DNA of 38,272 nucleotides from Burkholderiales bacterium (lineage in GTDB: Bacteria; Pseudomonadota; Gammaproteobacteria; Burkholderiales; Burkholderiaceae_C), in contig CANNRR010000017.1 of assembly GCA_947508055.1 (NCBI GenBank), positions 1-38,272 of the forward strand, in the 5' to 3' direction. Shown here piece after piece: positions 30,221-37,793 of this stretch (position 1 is its first letter; each line of letters begins with the position of its first letter). The position numbers were made by a program, and so were the translations under genes. Under the pieces are notes generated by a model that saw only the letters and a program-made list of their open reading frames with translations, was not told where the DNA came from and made no database searches.

Positions 30221-32761
30221 ATGCAAATAGTATTTTTGAGACGTGCTGTGCGCTCAGCGTGGGCAATGGTGGCTTGGGCACTGTGTGTTGTTTCTGGTGT
30301 GCAAGCGGCGAGCGCTGATGGCGGACCATTGCTGCAACTGCGTTGGGAAGTTCAACGCAACGTATTTACAGCAGAGAGCCCACAGGGGCGTTCCATTGCA
30401 GCTATGACGCTGACAAATCGCGGACCTGTTGCATTGGCCGCTCATGGTTGGGCGATGTATTTCAACTGCGTAGCAGGGGTTGACACAACACCAGTCGACG
30501 GGCCATTCACCATCGAGCGGCTCAGTGGAACCTGGTATCGGTTTAGACCCAACGCGAGCTTCACCGGACTTGGTATAGGGCAAACATCGCAACTCGTCGT
30601 TGTCCACCCGGAGGTCATGGTAAAAACCGCGAAGGCGCCGGTTGGCCCTTACATCGTTTTTGACGCAAATCCAAAAGTCGGATACGCCATCAGGGACTAC
30701 GAAACAATGCCATTCACGCGGGCAGAACAATGGGACCATGGCCCCAAAGATCCAACCCCGATCATTACCCCAGAAATAACCTTCGAGCGCAATGCAAGCA
30801 TTGCAGATTTACCGATAGATTCTCTACCGCCCATATTTCCAACACCCCGCGCGCTCGAGCAACGACCCGGAATGTTGACGTGGACCAGCATGCCTCGAAT
30901 TGTCAGCGGAGCGGGCCTTCAGCGGGAAGCGGCTCTTGCCAAGTACTTGCTAACACCGCACTTTCGGGACTCCATTGCCAGCCACCGGATGCCTGACATT
31001 CATCTGGCAATTATTCACTTGAAAGGGCAGAGCTCCTCAGAAGCCTACAAGCTCAATATTCATCCGGTGAAGGGTGTCACGCTGACTGGCAATTCAGCCC
31101 AGGCTGTTGCCTGGGGACTGCAGTCGCTTCGCGAAATGCTGCCTACCCCCATACATGGTAAGCCGGGATTGACGCTCAAGGCCATGCACATTGAAGACGC
31201 TCCCCGGTTCCCGTACCGTGGCTTTCAACTTGACGTCGCACGCAACTTTCAACCCAAAGCCGAGGTGTTTCGACTTCTGGACCTGATGGCTCGCTACAAG
31301 CTGAACAAGTTTCACTTTCACCTGACCGACGACGAAGGTTGGCGGCTCGAGATACCAGGGCTTCCAGAACTCACCAGCGTCGGGGCACGGCGCGGTCATG
31401 GGCTGGGCACAGTCGAGCACTTGCAACCGGCCTACGGATCCGGGCCTGATGTGCGTGATCCCTATGGCAGCGGCTTCTATACCGGGTCGGAGTACCTTGA
31501 AATATTGAAATACGCCGCCGCACGGCACATTGAAGTTATCCCCGAAATTGAAATGCCAGGACATGCACGCGCTGCAGTCAAAGCCATGGAAAGCCGTTAC
31601 CAGCGACTTGAGAAATTGCATGCGGCCAATGCACGGAAATTTTTGCTTAACGACCGTCAAGACCAATCTGTGTACAAGTCACCGCAGTTGTACACCGATC
31701 ACGTCATGAACCCTGGCCTCACTTCAACCTACACGTTTATTCAACATGTCGTAGCGCATGTCGTCCATTTGCATCGCAAGTCGGGTGTGCCATTGCGCAC
31801 CCTCCATGTCGGTGCCGATGAGCTACCCAATGGTGCTTGGGAAAAGTCACCTGCTGCCCAAGCACTGATGCAACGCGAGGGATTGGCCAACACGGCAGAA
31901 GTCTGGGACTATTTCTACACCCGTGTTGACGCCATGCTGCGCAAGCACGGGGTCGTTGCATCAGGGTGGGAGGAACTCGGTGCGCGCAAGGTCAAATTGC
32001 ATGGCGCAGACAAACTGATCCCCAATCCGACATTCATTGGACGCGGCTTCACGCTGTATGTCTGGAACAACCTTGACGACGCCGAGGATCTGGCATACCG
32101 CATGGCAAACGCCGGGTATCGAACCGTGCTTGCTCCTGCGACCAACCTTTACTTTGACATGGCGTACAACAAGAATCCGGATGAGCCTGGTGTTAACTGG
32201 GCTGCTTACACAGATCTCGACAATGTTTTCAGTTTCGTGCCGTTCAACTTTGTGCATACTGCCGGGCGAGACGGTCTGACCGACTATGGTCAGAAAAATG
32301 TGCTGGGTCTGGAAGGGACCCTGTTCTCTGAAACCGTGCGAAGTTCGGAAGTTATGGACTATCTATTGATGCCTCGCATGTTGGCGTTGGCAGAGCGCGC
32401 GTGGGCCGCGGACCCAGCGTGGGCCCAAGAAACCGATGACATTAAGGCAAAGTTGCTCTACTCCCATGCATGGTCTGTTTTTACCAATCAACTTGGCAAA
32501 TTGGTGTTGCCAAAACTCAATGCTGAACTCCCCGGTGTTTTGTATCGGATCCCGCCCCCCGGTCTCAAAATTGAAAGCCAAAAAGTGTTGGCAAATCACC
32601 AAACGCCAGGGGTTACCCTTCGGCACACCGCAGATGGTACAGAGCCGAGCGCTTCAAGCGAAATCGTCAATGCGCCCATCGCTGCGAAGTCAATCATCAA
32701 GGTTGCCGCATTTGACAGCCTGGGACGCAGAGGCCGCGTTTCCCAGATCGACAATCGATAG
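30221..32761 (+). CDS. Exported GH20 beta-N-acetylhexosaminidase (chitobiase type)
   Basis: This 846-residue protein has a good ribosome-binding site (GATGAGG) and a signal peptide ending VQA-AS. The order of domains follows Serratia chitobiase: an N-terminal carbohydrate-binding CHB_HEX domain (about 35-175), a GH20b domain (about 200-325), the catalytic barrel (about 330-750), and a C-terminal immunoglobulin-like CHB_HEX_C domain (about 775-846). Catalytic landmarks are FHFHLTDDEGWRLEIPG, VIPEIEMPGHARAA and the Asp533-Glu534 pair in HVGADELPNG, in which Glu is the acid and Asp positions the N-acetyl group. It would release GlcNAc from chitobiose and chito-oligosaccharides in the periplasm or outside, feeding NagE. 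No chitinase is encoded in the window, so polymer cutting must be done elsewhere. Confidence 0.94.
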   Translation: MQIVFLRRAVRSAWAMVAWALCVVSGVQAASADGGPLLQLRWEVQRNVFTAESPQGRSIAAMTLTNRGPVALAAHGWAMYFNCVAGVDTTPVDGPFTIERLSGTWYRFRPNASFTGLGIGQTSQLVVVHPEVMVKTAKAPVGPYIVFDANPKVGYAIRDYETMPFTRAEQWDHGPKDPTPIITPEITFERNASIADLPIDSLPPIFPTPRALEQRPGMLTWTSMPRIVSGAGLQREAALAKYLLTPHFRDSIASHRMPDIHLAIIHLKGQSSSEAYKLNIHPVKGVTLTGNSAQAVAWGLQSLREMLPTPIHGKPGLTLKAMHIEDAPRFPYRGFQLDVARNFQPKAEVFRLLDLMARYKLNKFHFHLTDDEGWRLEIPGLPELTSVGARRGHGLGTVEHLQPAYGSGPDVRDPYGSGFYTGSEYLEILKYAAARHIEVIPEIEMPGHARAAVKAMESRYQRLEKLHAANARKFLLNDRQDQSVYKSPQLYTDHVMNPGLTSTYTFIQHVVAHVVHLHRKSGVPLRTLHVGADELPNGAWEKSPAAQALMQREGLANTAEVWDYFYTRVDAMLRKHGVVASGWEELGARKVKLHGADKLIPNPTFIGRGFTLYVWNNLDDAEDLAYRMANAGYRTVLAPATNLYFDMAYNKNPDEPGVNWAAYTDLDNVFSFVPFNFVHTAGRDGLTDYGQKNVLGLEGTLFSETVRSSEVMDYLLMPRMLALAERAWAADPAWAQETDDIKAKLLYSHAWSVFTNQLGKLVLPKLNAELPGVLYRIPPPGLKIESQKVLANHQTPGVTLRHTADGTEPSASSEIVNAPIAAKSIIKVAAFDSLGRRGRVSQIDNR

Positions 32762-32773
32762 ACAAAGAAGTAC

Positions 32774-33517
32774 ATGAGCCAAGACGACATATTCGAATTT
32801 AGTCCCGACCCACAGGACAGTACTCCGATCTACTTGCAACTGGCACGAAAGCTAGGACAAAGTGTTCGTGATGGTCGGTTCAAACCCGATGAGGCGTTGC
32901 CGTCCGAAAGGGCACTATCCGAGGGGCTGGAATTGTCCCGGGCGACCGCCCGGAGCGCCATTGACCAATTGGTCGAACAGGGGCTCGTGATCAGAAAACG
33001 TGGATCCGGCAATTACATTGCCCCTCGCCTTGAGCAGCCGCTGGTGCACCTGACCAGTTTTTCGGAGGAACTCAAACGGCGCGGTTATGAGCCATCATCC
33101 CGTTGGCTGGGGCGTGAGATGGTGACCGCAAAGCTCGATGAGCAACTTTCGCTGGGACTGCCCACAAATGCCAAGGTTGCCCGCCTGGAGCGTCTGCGAT
33201 TAGCCGATGACGTAGTCATGGCCTATGAGGTTAGCGTGCTACCCCATTCGGTCCTGCCTGAACCCCACCTTGTGGAAGGCTCCTTGTATGAGTATCTCGC
33301 CCTGTCGCAGCAGATTCCGGTTCGCGGTCTGCAGCATATTCGGGCTCTGAATGCCCAGTCACTTCTGGCTACGCGATTGGGCATTCCTGAAAACCAGGCG
33401 GTACTGTTCATTACTCGAATTGGATACCAGTCATCGGGACGCGCAGTGGAACTTACCCATTCCTATTGTCGAAGTGACTACTACGATTTCGTAGTGGAAA
33501 TGCGGCGCGACGAATGA
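32774..33517 (+). CDS. nagR: GntR/HutC-family regulator, NagR type
   Basis: This 247-residue protein has an N-terminal winged helix-turn-helix (PIYLQLARKLGQSVRDGRF, LPSERALSEGLELSRATARSAIDQLVEQGLV) and a C-terminal UTRA/UbiC-like effector domain (about 85-247; LTSFSEELKRRGYEPSS, AYEVSVLPHSV, ELTHSYCRSDYYDF). In other bacteria NagR-type members respond to GlcN-6-P or GlcNAc-6-P and repress nag genes. It lies 12 bases after GH20 and overlaps nagA by 4 bases (ATGA), so it is co-transcribed with the genes it probably controls. The likely target is the promoter before the HPr-EI gene. Assignment to NagR rather than another HutC regulator rests on context. Confidence 0.88.
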   Translation: MSQDDIFEFSPDPQDSTPIYLQLARKLGQSVRDGRFKPDEALPSERALSEGLELSRATARSAIDQLVEQGLVIRKRGSGNYIAPRLEQPLVHLTSFSEELKRRGYEPSSRWLGREMVTAKLDEQLSLGLPTNAKVARLERLRLADDVVMAYEVSVLPHSVLPEPHLVEGSLYEYLALSQQIPVRGLQHIRALNAQSLLATRLGIPENQAVLFITRIGYQSSGRAVELTHSYCRSDYYDFVVEMRRDE

Positions 33518-34632
33518 TGCGGATCCAGGGCAATATTCTGACGCCCACGGGGTTCGTCCGTGGGGTAATTGGTTTTGGTGCAGATGGTCGGATCAGGCAC
33601 CTGACAGGAGACCCTATAGACGAACAGCAAGTGCGGGAGTCCAAGGCTCCGTGCATTATTCCCGGATTTGTTGATCTGCACGTACATGGCGGGGGGGGGT
33701 ACGACATCATGGAAGGCGGCGATGCGCTACAGCGGGTCTGCCAGTTACACGTGCGTCACGGCACCACGGCCTTGCTGGCCACAACAATGACCGCCCCGGA
33801 CCATGATTTGCAAATGGCGTTTGGCGCCATGCGCGCATCGCGATCTGAGCCCGGCATCCGCAGCGCGCACGTGCTCGGCGTCCACCTGGAAGGGCCCTTC
33901 ATCAACCATGAGAAGTTGGGAGCCCAACCCGACTTCACTCGGGTGGTGAAAACTCAGGAGTTGATGCGGTTGCACGAAGTATTTCCCATCCGTCTCATCA
34001 CCCTGGCTCCTGAAGTACCGGGCAATATGGAACTGATTGACTCCCTTTGTGCAGCTGGATTCAGGGTGCAAATTGGTCACACGCTGGGAACCTACGAGGA
34101 AGGACTAAAGGCCTTGTCGAAAGGTGCCAGCGGATTTACTCACCTGTTCAACGCCATGACGGCGTTGCACCACAGGGCTCCCGGCATGGTGGGTGTGGCA
34201 CTGGCACATGCCCAATACGCCGAAATAATCCCTGATTTGATTCACGTCCACCCGGGTGCCATTCGGGTTGCACTGCGGTCCATACCGGGACTGTTCTGCG
34301 TGACAGATTCGACTGCCGCTGCGGGAATGCCTGATGGCCAGTACCGACTTGGCCGCCACACTGTCACCAAATGTTTGGGTGGTGTGCGTCTTGACGATGG
34401 AACCCTTGCTGGCTCCACATTGACCATGGATCAGGCATTTCGCAATCTTGTACTTGAGTTGGGTTTGCCGTTGTCTGATGCCTCCAGGCGTGTTTCAACG
34501 CATGCTGCCGATTACATCGGCATCGCCGACAGGGGCCGCCTTGCCATAGGGGGCTGGGGCGATGTTGTGGTGTTAGACCAGGATCTGCAATTAGTGGATG
34601 TGTACGCGGAAGGAAAATCACTTGCCAACTGA
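33514..34632 (+). CDS. nagA: N-acetylglucosamine-6-phosphate deacetylase
   Basis: This 372-residue amidohydrolase (E. coli NagA is 382) converts GlcNAc-6-P to GlcN-6-P and acetate in the cytoplasm. Visible residues are the metal-site motif DLHVHGGGG (His56, His58), Glu126 in HLEGPF, His189 in QIGHT, His210 in FTHLFNAM, then HHRAPGMVG, VHPGAI and the catalytic Asp265 in CVTDSTAAAGMPDG. The start is the first ATG of ATGATG, overlapping the GntR stop. A run of nine G residues at 33691-33699 encodes the glycines after HVH and is a potential slippage site. The 3' end overlaps the likely start of the deaminase gene. Confidence 0.94.
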   Translation: MMRIQGNILTPTGFVRGVIGFGADGRIRHLTGDPIDEQQVRESKAPCIIPGFVDLHVHGGGGYDIMEGGDALQRVCQLHVRHGTTALLATTMTAPDHDLQMAFGAMRASRSEPGIRSAHVLGVHLEGPFINHEKLGAQPDFTRVVKTQELMRLHEVFPIRLITLAPEVPGNMELIDSLCAAGFRVQIGHTLGTYEEGLKALSKGASGFTHLFNAMTALHHRAPGMVGVALAHAQYAEIIPDLIHVHPGAIRVALRSIPGLFCVTDSTAAAGMPDGQYRLGRHTVTKCLGGVRLDDGTLAGSTLTMDQAFRNLVLELGLPLSDASRRVSTHAADYIGIADRGRLAIGGWGDVVVLDQDLQLVDVYAEGKSLAN

Positions 34633-35644
34633 TATGCTGCTCGAAGCGCTTGAAGCACCACACACAGTGGCGCGTCAACTTGCCAATGACGAAAAAAAAT
34701 ATACAGAATTTGGCGATTTTCTGCGTGCGCACACGCCCAACTCCATGGTGACTGTGGCACGCGGAAGTTCAGACCACGCCGCCCACTATATGGCGTATCT
34801 GATCATGTCACGTGTAGGGCGACTGGTTACCTCCTTACCGATGTCGCTGATCACGCTGTACCACTCTCAGATCGATTGTTCAGGACTTGTTTCCCTGGCG
34901 TTTTCACAGTCCGGGCAAAGTCCGGACCTTGTGACACCCACACAGTTTTTTTCACAACGCGGTGCCTGCACGGCAGCCTTCGTCAATAAGCCTGATTCAC
35001 CTCTTGCGTTGGCATCCAAGTGGGCATTCCCGCTGCATGCGGGCGACGAAAAAAGCGTTGCCGCCACCAAGAGCTTTATTGCACAACTGGTAGCGGGCGC
35101 ACGCGTAGTTGCGGCCTGGACGCAGGACCCCGTCTGGATAACAGCGCTGGCCGCTCTACCAGATGCCCTGGGTCGTGCGGCGGTTCAGGATTGGTCCGAA
35201 GCAATCGAAGTTCTGCGTGGGGTGGATCGCCTGTTCGTGATTGGGCGTGGCACCGGTATGCCAGTAGCACTGGAGGCCGCCTTGAAGTTCAAAGAAACTT
35301 GCGGCATACAGGCGGAAGCGTTTTCGGGCGCCGAAGTCAAGCACGGTCCCATGGCCATCATTGACGAGGGCTACCCCCTGCTGGTGTTTGCCCCACGGGG
35401 CCCAGCGCAGGTCGGGTTGCTGGCCTTGGCCGATGAAATGCGTAGCCGCGGTGCACGGGTGTTACTCGCGGCACCAGAAAATACACCCGGAGTGAGTCTG
35501 CCAATTTCCGAAACGGCCTTGGCAGATTTGGATCCCATTTCGGCTATACAGAGCTTCTATCCGATGGTTGAATCGCTAGCACGCGCCCGAGGTATGAATC
35601 CTGACCATCCTCCCTTTCTGGCCAAGGTGACTCGCACCAACTAA
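34622..35644 (+). CDS. SIS-domain glucosamine-6-phosphate deaminase (NagB-II / GlmS-like)
   Basis: A 340-residue protein if it starts at the TTG at 34622, which has AAGGAA about 7 bases upstream and overlaps nagA by 11 bases; the ATG at 34634 or the GTG at 34598 are alternatives. It carries two SIS (sugar isomerase) domains as in the isomerase half of GlmS but no glutaminase domain: VARGSSDHAAHYMAYL, LAFSQSGQSPD, DEKSVAATKSF, VIGRGTGMPVALEAALKFKE and AEVKHGPMAII. Proteins with this layout next to nagA act as NagB-II deaminases, turning GlcN-6-P into fructose-6-phosphate and ammonia, in place of the classic NagB fold. It completes the GlcNAc catabolic route here. Confidence 0.9.
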   Translation: MPTDMLLEALEAPHTVARQLANDEKKYTEFGDFLRAHTPNSMVTVARGSSDHAAHYMAYLIMSRVGRLVTSLPMSLITLYHSQIDCSGLVSLAFSQSGQSPDLVTPTQFFSQRGACTAAFVNKPDSPLALASKWAFPLHAGDEKSVAATKSFIAQLVAGARVVAAWTQDPVWITALAALPDALGRAAVQDWSEAIEVLRGVDRLFVIGRGTGMPVALEAALKFKETCGIQAEAFSGAEVKHGPMAIIDEGYPLLVFAPRGPAQVGLLALADEMRSRGARVLLAAPENTPGVSLPISETALADLDPISAIQSFYPMVESLARARGMNPDHPPFLAKVTRTN

Positions 35645-35684
35645 GGCCGTCTGCAGCACAACTTATATACCTGTTGAGAGACAT

Positions 35685-36383
35685 ATGAAACTATTTCAAA
35701 TTTTTCTATCTAGCGCACTGGCTCTTTTGTCATGGGGTTCTTCCCATGGTGCAGAGAACGCGGCCCTCGACCTCGACTGGGCCAAGCTCAATGCCTATCG
35801 ATCAGCCAATGCCCAAATACGCCCCCTGGCTGAAGGGGAGCGCAGGGTTGTTTTCATGGGTGACTCCATTACTGAATTCTGGTCAAAATCCCAGTGGAAT
35901 TCCGCTCACATCAACCGTGGCATCAGTGGTCAAACCACACCCCAGATGCTGCTTCGGTTCCGACAGGACGTGATCGATCTGCATCCAAACATTGTGGTCA
36001 TCCTGGCCGGGACCAACGATGTTGCCGGCAACACCGGGCCGGCGACCAACGAAATGATTGCGGGAAATATTGCGTCCATGGCGCAGCTTGCGCAGACCAA
36101 CGGGATCAAGGTTGTACTGGCATCGGTATTGCCTGCTTCAGGGTTCTATTGGAACCCCGAGGCCAGACCCGCACAACAAATAGTCGGACTCAACGAGCAA
36201 ATCAAGGTGATGGCCAAGCGCTATGGCTGTGTCTATCTGGACTACTTCACCGCTATGGTCAACGCGGATTTGGGACTGAAGCGTGAGTTCTCGGAGGATG
36301 GTGTGCACCCCAACGAAGCGGGCTACATCACCATGTCCAAGCTGGCTGAAAATGCCATCACAGCGACGTTCAGTGCCAAGTGA
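35685..36383 (+). CDS. Secreted SGNH/GDSL-family esterase
   Basis: This 232-residue protein has a signal peptide (LFQIFLSSALALLSWGSSHG) and all four SGNH blocks: Ser61 in MGDSITEFW, Gly79 in NRGISGQTT, Asn111 in AGTNDVAGN, and Asp205/His208 in DGVHPNEAGY. The ribosome-binding site is GAGAG four bases before the ATG. The closest architecture is the small platelet-activating-factor acetylhydrolase-like/acetyl-xylan-esterase type of extracytoplasmic carbohydrate esterase. It lies 40 bases after the deaminase gene and 7 bases before nagX, so it belongs to the GlcNAc operon. It may remove O-acetyl or other acyl groups from amino-sugar oligomers before GH20 acts, but the substrate is not deducible from sequence. 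Confidence 0.87.
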   Translation: MKLFQIFLSSALALLSWGSSHGAENAALDLDWAKLNAYRSANAQIRPLAEGERRVVFMGDSITEFWSKSQWNSAHINRGISGQTTPQMLLRFRQDVIDLHPNIVVILAGTNDVAGNTGPATNEMIAGNIASMAQLAQTNGIKVVLASVLPASGFYWNPEARPAQQIVGLNEQIKVMAKRYGCVYLDYFTAMVNADLGLKREFSEDGVHPNEAGYITMSKLAENAITATFSAK

Positions 36384-36390
36384 GAATTCC

Positions 36391-37506
36391 ATGAGCCAAC
36401 TTTCGGTTCGGTCGCACTCGATCGACACCATGCGAGGGATGACCCTGGCATTGATGATTATCGTGAACATGTCGATCAGCGAAGAGAAATCCTACGCACC
36501 GCTTCTCCATGCGGTCTGGCATGGGCTGACGCTGACGGACCTAGTTTTTCCTACCTTTCTTTTTGTTGTTGGGACGTCCCTGAGCTTTGCGATGGACAAG
36601 TACCAAAGCTTGGGCAATGCCGCTGTGCTGAAAAAGGTCTTTACCCGAACGGTGCTCATTTTCTTGTGCGGATATTGCCTGTACTGGTTTCCATTCTTTC
36701 AAATGGACAAGGCGGGTGAGTGGGGCATCATTCCTTTTGAAAACACCCGTATTCTGGGAGTACTCCAGCGCATCGCTCTGAGCTATGGGTTGGCCTCGCT
36801 CATCGTTCACTTTGGTAAAACGCGTGGTGCTGCTCTTTACAGCGTTGCAGCGCTTGTGGGCTACTGGTGGATCATGTTAGCGTGGGGTGATTACACACTG
36901 GAAGGCAATGCTGCAATCAGACTGGACAAGCTGGTGCTGGGCGTCTCCCACATGTACCGGGGCGAGGGCGTACCATTTGACCCTGAAGGCATCTTGGGTA
37001 CCATCCCTTCGACGGTCAATGTGATTGCGGGCTACCTTGCTGGCCGCTTTCTCCGCTCCCGGGGCGCCAATTTTGAGGTTGTCGCCAAATTGCTGATGGT
37101 CGGCGCTGTCGCGGTCGTCATCGCCTTGGCATGGAGCGGGCTATTCCCTCTCAACAAGAAACTGTGGACCAGTTCCTACGTGGTGTGCACCATCGGCATT
37201 GATCTGTGCGTCCTGGGAGTCTTAACCTACATCATCGACATCGCGTCGGTACGCAAGTGGACTTGGTTTTTTGAGGTCTTTGGAAAGAACACCTTGTTCA
37301 TTTACTTGCTAAGTGAAGTTGGCTCTTCCATATTCTGGATTGCGCACGTTGGCGACAAAGCGCTGTTCGACTGGCTGTACCTCAGCGGCTTTCAGTGGTG
37401 GGCAGGCGATAAGAATGGCTCTCTTGTCTTCGCATTGGTGTTCATGATGCTCTGTTGGTGGGCGGGTTACGTGATGGACAGAAAGCGTATATATATCAAG
37501 CTGTGA
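36391..37506 (+). CDS. nagX: NagX-type integral membrane protein (DUF5009/heparan N-acetyltransferase-like)
   Basis: The ORF-track start lies inside the upstream esterase. The ATG at 36391 has GTGAGAA upstream and begins MSQLSVRSHSIDTMRGMTLALMIIVNM, which is how family members start (371 residues). About ten membrane segments follow, with conserved-looking FPTFLFVVGTSLSFA, RTVLIFLCGYCLYWFPF, RILGVLQRIALSYGLA and FGKNTLFIYLLSEV. The family is related to the membrane domain of lysosomal heparan-alpha-glucosaminide N-acetyltransferase and is called NagX in Xanthomonas-type nag regulons. It could acetylate glucosamine-containing sugars across the inner membrane or transport them; experimental function is unclear. 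It is the last gene of the operon. Confidence 0.87.
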   Translation: MSQLSVRSHSIDTMRGMTLALMIIVNMSISEEKSYAPLLHAVWHGLTLTDLVFPTFLFVVGTSLSFAMDKYQSLGNAAVLKKVFTRTVLIFLCGYCLYWFPFFQMDKAGEWGIIPFENTRILGVLQRIALSYGLASLIVHFGKTRGAALYSVAALVGYWWIMLAWGDYTLEGNAAIRLDKLVLGVSHMYRGEGVPFDPEGILGTIPSTVNVIAGYLAGRFLRSRGANFEVVAKLLMVGAVAVVIALAWSGLFPLNKKLWTSSYVVCTIGIDLCVLGVLTYIIDIASVRKWTWFFEVFGKNTLFIYLLSEVGSSIFWIAHVGDKALFDWLYLSGFQWWAGDKNGSLVFALVFMMLCWWAGYVMDRKRIYIKL

Positions 37507-37793
37507 GCCGCTGCAGCGAGCTGCATGTGGGAGCTTTATGCAGCACATGTCGGTGGGAACGCCGCCCCGCTCGAGGTCGTGCGAATCGGCACAATCGAGA
37601 ACCAATGCAGTACAAAGACGGTGTCTGACACGCCTTTCAAAACCAGTTCGGTCGATGAGGGTGGTGCGGGAAAGGTGAGGGTTTTTCCCCAGGCTGATAC
37701 TGCTTCTACGGGGTGATACTTGATCTCTTGGCATTGAAAAAGCTGTCAATTTATCCGTTTGCTCGAATTCAATTGAGATCAGGGTGTTTTTGA
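37507..37793. other. Intergenic region between nagX and the cyclase gene
   Basis: No convincing gene lies here. An inverted repeat GCTGCAT...ATGCAGC (37520-37544, 7-bp stem, 11-base loop, no T-tract) follows the nagX stop and may end the operon inefficiently. A second palindrome, GTGTCTGACAC, lies at 37621-37631. I see no clear promoter, though one for the cyclase gene is expected here. The listed ORF at 37525-37716 lacks a recognisable motif. Confidence 0.45.
37520..37544 (+). terminator. Stem-loop after nagX, possible weak terminator
   Basis: GCTGCAT pairs with ATGCAGC over 7 bp around an 11-base loop, about 14 bases after the nagX stop. No T-run follows, so it is at best a Rho-assisted or mRNA-stabilising element. 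Confidence 0.3.

Noticed and set aside
37525-37716. 63-residue plus-strand ORF after nagX
   Set aside because: No family motif and no clear ribosome-binding site; it contains the REP-like palindrome and reads as non-coding.
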